Below, piece after piece: positions 61,301-64,000 of a stretch of 64,000 bases of DNA. Position 1 is the stretch's first letter. Every line of letters starts with the position of its first letter. The position numbers and the translations under genes were made by a program. Origin of the DNA: Kaistia soli DSM 19436 (GTDB lineage Bacteria > Pseudomonadota > Alphaproteobacteria > Rhizobiales > Kaistiaceae); assembly GCF_900129325.1 (NCBI RefSeq), contig NZ_FQUP01000002.1, positions 78,668 to 142,667 on the forward strand. The letters are read 5' to 3'. The notes under the pieces were generated by a model, which made no database searches, was not told where the DNA came from, and saw only the letters and a program-made list of their open reading frames with translations.

Positions 61301-61651
61301 CCCGCGCTCAAGATCCCCGGCCAGCTGGATCTCGTCGATTGCAAGGAAGGACGCGTCGGTCTGCGATGGCAGCGCCTCGACGGTACAGACCCGGTAGCGC
61401 GGATGGGCCGGGATGATCTTCTCTTCGCCGGTGATCAACGCGACGGCCTCTGTGCCAACCCGCGCGGCAACGCGGCCATACACTTCGCGTGCCAGAAGAC
61501 GCAACGGCAGCCCGATAACGCCGCTCGAATGAGCGAGCATCCTCTCGATGGCGAAATGCGTCTTGCCGGTATTGGTGGGCCCGAGCACGGCCGTCACGCC
61601 ACGGCCACCGGCTCCTGCGCCAGCACCGGGCGGTCTGTTAGAATCCGTCAT
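58367..61651 (-). CDS. SUV3-like DEAD-type RNA helicase with long disordered tail
   Basis: A 1094-residue helicase. Walker A is GPTNTGKT (residues 24-31), motif II is DEIQ (106-109), and the helicase C domain has SASEFGQIAGRAGRHTRDG. The order matches mitochondrial SUV3 and its alphaproteobacterial homologues, which unwind RNA for decay. Residues about 820-940 are Ala/Glu/Val/Asp-rich and acidic; about 945-1070 are Arg/Pro/Gly/His-rich and strongly basic; the last 20 (SPFAALAALKADLE) look conserved. ATG at 61651 is used; an upstream form has no homology. It precedes the S4 gene in one operon. Confidence 0.9.
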   Translation of the reverse strand: MTDSNRPPGAGAGAGGRGVTAVLGPTNTGKTHFAIERMLAHSSGVIGLPLRLLAREVYGRVAARVGTEAVALITGEEKIIPAHPRYRVCTVEALPSQTDASFLAIDEIQLAGDLERGHVFTDRILNLRGRDETLLLGAGTMRGIIEKLLPGVTIITRPRMSMLTYAGSKKITRLPRRSAIVAFSSDEVYAVAELIRRQRGGAAVVLGSLSPRTRNAQVELFQSGDVEFLVATDAIGMGLNLDVDHVAFAQERKFDGYQYRRLSASEFGQIAGRAGRHTRDGTFGVTGQVDPLDDDLVEALENHHFQSVRTLQWRNRTLDFRSLETLRASLDRAPGIEGLSKAPPSVDVTVLDRVGRDPEVKDLATSRERVQLLWDICQIPDYRRIAPANHAELVSEIFRFVARDGAIAEDWFDRQCAFADRTDGDIDTLANRIAHIRTWTFAANRSNWLRDPRHWQERTRAIEDRLSDALHERLTQRFVDRRTSVLMKRLRENAMLEAEITTSGDVLVEGQHVGSLQGFRFTPDPKADGPDAKAIAAVAHKALAGELDRRAEKLGRAPNPELVLSVDGTLRWLGAPIAKIVSTDDALKPRLVLLADDGLTGPARERVQDRVDLWLKSHVETLLKPLFDLLAGAELTAAARGIAFRLVEGQGVLDRSELADELKALDQESRAGLRKLGVRFGAYHVYVPALLKPAPSALNALLWALKNQGLDTPGLAELPQLSASGRTTILVDPTFARPLYRVVGYRIAGNRAVRLDILERLADIIRPLIAWKPTSDNLVPPEGAVDGNGFTVTVSMMSLLGCSGEDFAGVLKSLGYRLDRRPAPPKPAAAASEAAPATAVAEAASDGTDAQESPVETDAAPVSDEPVVAEGTEPVEVVAAELETADPVDVEAAGEGEAVASDAVAEAEPVAETDDASGAIAAETEAVTEAVTVAESAAPAEPEMIEIWRPGRFDRRPPREQGERRGGGRHRGEPQAGAEEAPAETREGRRHGRPQQDRPGQGRPPQGGDAKPGRRDERGPRPDRPAPRPHDRPAHADGERPDRRHQDRPDQRKHGGAPQPRREEPRRERPIDPNSPFAALAALKADLEAKKRGS

Positions 61652-62258
61652 CGCGTGGGTTGTCTCACCTCGGCGGATCTTGCGGGCAGGCACACCTTTG
61701 CAAAGCACGCCGAGACCCGAAATGGGAACGTCCTGCGAACAAAGCCAGCCCGAATCGCTGACTCGCACGCTGTCCCCTTCTGTTCTGCAGACTATATGGT
61801 GTGCGAGCGCGCTCGATCCACCGGCGCCTTCACGCGGCGCCGAAAAATGGGCCTGGAGGCGCGCCTCAGGTGATCATTAACGAGACTTGAAGATCGGGAC
61901 TCGCATTCGAGCCATCGGCCTTAATCTTCGCGTCGAACCAAGAACGGAGGATGGACGAATCGGATGGAACCGGGTGTTCGCGTTACGTTTCACCCAGATC
62001 TGGTGCCAGCGCGACAGCCGGGCACAAGAGCGGCGCTCTAGCCTTTCTACGCTCGTCACCGGTTTCGATTGTGTCGTTAAGATTTGACGCAAATTCCGCG
62101 AACTTGTCCCACCGTGGCACGGACCACGTCTTAATCGAGTTTCATCGGCTCAATATCCGGGAGCTACCTAATAGATCATGCTCCTTCGATCGACATCGAT
62201 GGAGCTGAGCATCCCGGCTCCGTGATGCCACTGGCGGCAATGTCAGACCGGGCCGAAC
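61652..62258. other. Long intergenic region upstream of the helicase
   Basis: A 607-base stretch between the DUF3108 stop and the helicase start, both leftward. No frame on either strand has a ribosome site or recognisable product. It contains a hairpin-forming segment (62180-62205: GCTCC and TCGAT arms mirrored, one mismatch) and short AT-rich spots near 61870 and 62070. It probably holds the helicase promoter; a small RNA cannot be excluded. Confidence 0.6.
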
Positions 62259-63116
62259 TCAATTGGCGGCGGCTGCCCGCTCATCCCGGCCGGTGCTGGC
62301 GAACCGCGAAGCATGGATGGTCAGAACGCCTGCTTCCGTGCCGATCTGCATCCGGTAGGGAAGCATCAGTCCGATGTCCTCTGCCGGCGCCAGCCAGACC
62401 TCGAGATTGGTGTTGGCCTCCATGAACTTCACTTCCTCGCGGCTCGGCCGATGCCCGGCAACCGGCACATAACGCGCACCGCAGACATAGACGGTGCCGG
62501 AATAGGAGCCGTTCTCGCCCTTCACCTCGGCCGTCGACTTGTAGAACAGGCGGATATCGAAGCGCTGCCAACCATCGAAGACAGGGATGGTCCGATTGCA
62601 GGCACGCGCCATATCGCCCTTGTAGAGCGGCGCAATCATCGCGGAGAGCGGATCGACGATCTTGTGCTTGTGTTGCGGCAGCAGCGGCACCCGGTCAGCC
62701 TTGATCGGCAGCGGCGGCAGCGCGGCCACCGAGACGATCGTGCCCGAGCGCATGCGCATATTGACGACGCTTGAGGTCTGGCCGCTCTCCGTTGTGTCGA
62801 GATAGTAGTCGTTCGGCAGGACGGTCGTGCCCGCGATCTGGCCACTGCTCTTGAGAAGTCCGGTGCCGTCGGAGACCAGACGGCTGATGCCGCTGGTGGT
62901 GCCGCGGATCGTCATCGTGTAGCGGCTGCGCTCGACAGTTGCGTCCAACTTGAAGCGGCCGATCGTGATGCCGTTGAGGCCCATCGTATAGCTCGCCTCG
63001 ACCTGGCCGCTGCGTGGCAGCGCCGTCGGCGCCCGCGCCGCGGCTGGAAAGCTGCCGGCCAGCGCCACCAGCATCACTGCGGGTCGCAGCATCCGGAACA
63101 TCCGGCTCGGGATCAT
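62259..63116 (-). CDS. DUF3108-family exported protein
   Basis: A 285-residue protein with a signal peptide (MIPSRMFRMLRPAVMLVALA, cut near ARA) and a beta-rich body (VEASYTMGLNGITIGRFKLDATVE, then YTMTIRGTTSG, and PVAGHRPSREEVKFMEAN near the C-terminus), as in DUF3108. ATG at 63116 has GAGGAG eight bases upstream and is preferred to three other in-frame ATGs. Function unknown; the fold is likely a periplasmic lipid- or cofactor-binding beta structure. Divergent from rpmB. Confidence 0.83.
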   Translation of the reverse strand: MIPSRMFRMLRPAVMLVALAGSFPAAARAPTALPRSGQVEASYTMGLNGITIGRFKLDATVERSRYTMTIRGTTSGISRLVSDGTGLLKSSGQIAGTTVLPNDYYLDTTESGQTSSVVNMRMRSGTIVSVAALPPLPIKADRVPLLPQHKHKIVDPLSAMIAPLYKGDMARACNRTIPVFDGWQRFDIRLFYKSTAEVKGENGSYSGTVYVCGARYVPVAGHRPSREEVKFMEANTNLEVWLAPAEDIGLMLPYRMQIGTEAGVLTIHASRFASTGRDERAAAAN

Positions 63117-63283
63117 GGGGTTACTCCTCATCCGGACCGTGCGCGCCATCGCGGCCGTTCGCTGATCTCATGATTTCGTTAACCATGATGCGGGTCGTTT
63201 CTGACTAAAGTGTTAGCTTCAGTCTCGACATCGTCATTTTGCGTTCTGCATGACCTTCAGCTCGCGCAAGCAGCGAGGCCGCG

Positions 63284-63313
63284 CTTGACGTGCCGGGCTG
63301 CGGTGACTATGAG
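63284..63313 (+). promoter_or_regulatory. Candidate rpmB promoter
   Basis: CTTGACG (63284-63290) followed after 17 bases by TATGAG (63308-63313) fits the alphaproteobacterial sigma-70 pattern (CTTGAC-N17-CTATAT). It would start transcription about 70 bases before the rpmB ATG. No other good match lies in this gap. Confidence 0.5.
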
Positions 63314-63389
63314 ATGCGCCACTTATCCAGAATATGGCCGTGATGACTGCCGAGGCCGGCGCGCGCGGCGGAAGAGAAGGATCTTTGTT

Positions 63390-63692
63390 ATGTCCCGTGT
63401 CTGCGAATTGACCGGCAAGGCGGTGATGACCGGCAATACCGTCAGCCATGCCAACAACAAGAGCCGTCGCCGCTATCTGCCGAACCTCGTCAACGTGACG
63501 CTGATCAGCGACGCGCTTGGCCAGAGCTTCAAGCTGCGCGTCAGCGCCTATGGCCTGCGCTCGGTCGAGCATCGTGGCGGCCTTGACGCCTTCCTCGCCA
63601 AGGCTGACGTCAGCGAGCTTTCGGCCAAGGCACAGCTTCTGAAGCGCCAGATCGCTAAGAAGACGGCTGCAACGGAAGCTGCTGCCGCCTGA
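63390..63692 (+). CDS. rpmB: Ribosomal protein L28
   Basis: A 100-residue large-subunit protein. [33 protein letters not shown] is the family start; the C-terminal Ala-rich tail is longer than in E. coli, as usual in alphaproteobacteria. ATG at 63390 has AGAAGGA upstream; longer in-frame forms are not supported. It is a single-gene unit with a clear promoter and terminator. Confidence 0.97.
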   Translation: MSRVCELTGKAVMTGNTVSHANNKSRRRYLPNLVNVTLISDALGQSFKLRVSAYGLRSVEHRGGLDAFLAKADVSELSAKAQLLKRQIAKKTAATEAAAA

Positions 63693-63716
63693 TCGGCAGC
63701 GGATCGAAGATTTGGA

Positions 63717-63743
63717 AAAGGCCGCCTCAGGGCGGCCTTTTCA
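63717..63743 (+). terminator. Terminator after rpmB
   Basis: AAAGGCCGCC at 63717-63726, loop TCAG, and GGCGGCCTTTT at 63731-63741 form a perfect stem ending in a T-run, 24 bases past the rpmB stop. It also lies just past the end of the opposite-strand esterase gene and could serve both directions. Confidence 0.9.
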
Positions 63744-63757
63744 TTTCAGCTACTGGT

Positions 63758-64000
63758 TCACTCGGCCACGGCGACGGCTGGGCCGGTCCAGACGAATTCG
63801 AGCAGCAGCGTCCGCTGGAGGGGATTGAGATTGTCATCCGAGACGATCGTCACCCGGGTCTTGCCATCGGGATCAGTCGAAACGGCCAAGCCTTCCATAT
63901 TGTCGATCTGCTCGGACATCGCGGCTTCGAGCGCCACGGGCCCGTCAAGCACGGCACCCGGGCGGATGGCATCGCCCGCGATACGACGTAGCCGCATATT
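63758..64000 (-). CDS. Phytase-like esterase, C-terminal fragment (cut by window edge)
   Basis: The last 80 codons of a leftward gene whose start lies beyond the window. The sequence (EQIDNMEGLAVSTDPDG, then VTIVSDDNLNPLQRTLLLEFVWTG) matches the C-terminus of the esterase-like activity of phytase family (PF13449), exported beta-propeller-like proteins. The NMEGLAV and SDDN residues are the conserved end of the family. Nothing about the N-terminus or export can be judged here. Confidence 0.8.
   Translation of the reverse strand, partial: NMRLRRIAGDAIRPGAVLDGPVALEAAMSEQIDNMEGLAVSTDPDGKTRVTIVSDDNLNPLQRTLLLEFVWTGPAVAVAE

Overview
The window is high-GC alphaproteobacterial chromosome, most likely from the Hyphomicrobiales (rhizobia and relatives). 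The evidence is a chvE-gguA-gguB sugar transporter, an etfBA plus 3-hydroxybutyryl-CoA dehydrogenase block, the argH-lptM-lysA-TIGR02302 order, ftsEX beside a YdcF/plsC/chaC/DUF2125 run, a chorismate mutase/hisC/tyrC operon facing metXW, and an rpoH2/carD/fdxA/S4/SUV3-like helicase block. I cannot name the genus. No tRNA, rRNA, CRISPR array, insertion sequence or replication origin is visible. Both edges cut a gene.

Layout. 1-4.8 kb: two tandem ChvE-type sugar-binding proteins (the first cut by the window edge), then their ABC ATPase and permease, with hairpin terminators after each unit. 4.9-8.5 kb: a leftward envelope-polysaccharide cluster (JmjC/cupin-like protein, GNAT acyltransferase, flippase). 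8.6-16 kb: TusA, an arabinose/galactose 1-dehydrogenase that fits the sugar importer, an extensin-like wall protein, an SDR, TspO, a HIG1-like small membrane protein, a cobalamin adenosyltransferase, a rhomboid protease and etfBA. 16-32 kb: hbdA, tlpA, argH, lptM, lysA, an MFS and a VOC gene, the large TIGR02302 protein, a CpdR-like regulator, hpt, ftsEX, YdcF, plsC, chaC, DUF2125 and an aldose epimerase.

33.2-37.0 kb holds the most unusual content: a three-gene cassette that looks like the distal end of a phage tail (baseplate/fibre-type proteins, ending in an 837-residue spike fibre fused to an SGNH esterase). No other phage gene surrounds it. An AT-rich segment with an inverted repeat marks its left side, and its right end abuts tyrC.

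37-48.9 kb: aromatic amino acid, histidine-type aminotransferase, methionine (metXW), glyoxalase, rplS and leucine (leuC, leuD) genes. 49-50 kb: three tandem DUF1344 genes with mosaic similarity, possibly under a general-stress promoter. 50.3-54 kb: a CitE-like lyase, pdxY, and three poorly characterised families. 54-57 kb: an NmrA-type oxidoreductase divergent from an HxlR regulator, then rpoH2 and carD. 57.5-64 kb: fdxA, an S4 RNA-binding protein, a SUV3-like helicase, a DUF3108 protein, rpmB and a truncated phytase-like esterase.

Most of the window is ordinary conserved chromosome. The items that merit follow-up are the isolated fibre/esterase cassette, the divergent ligand loop in the first ChvE copy, the mosaic DUF1344 array, and several unassigned protein domains.
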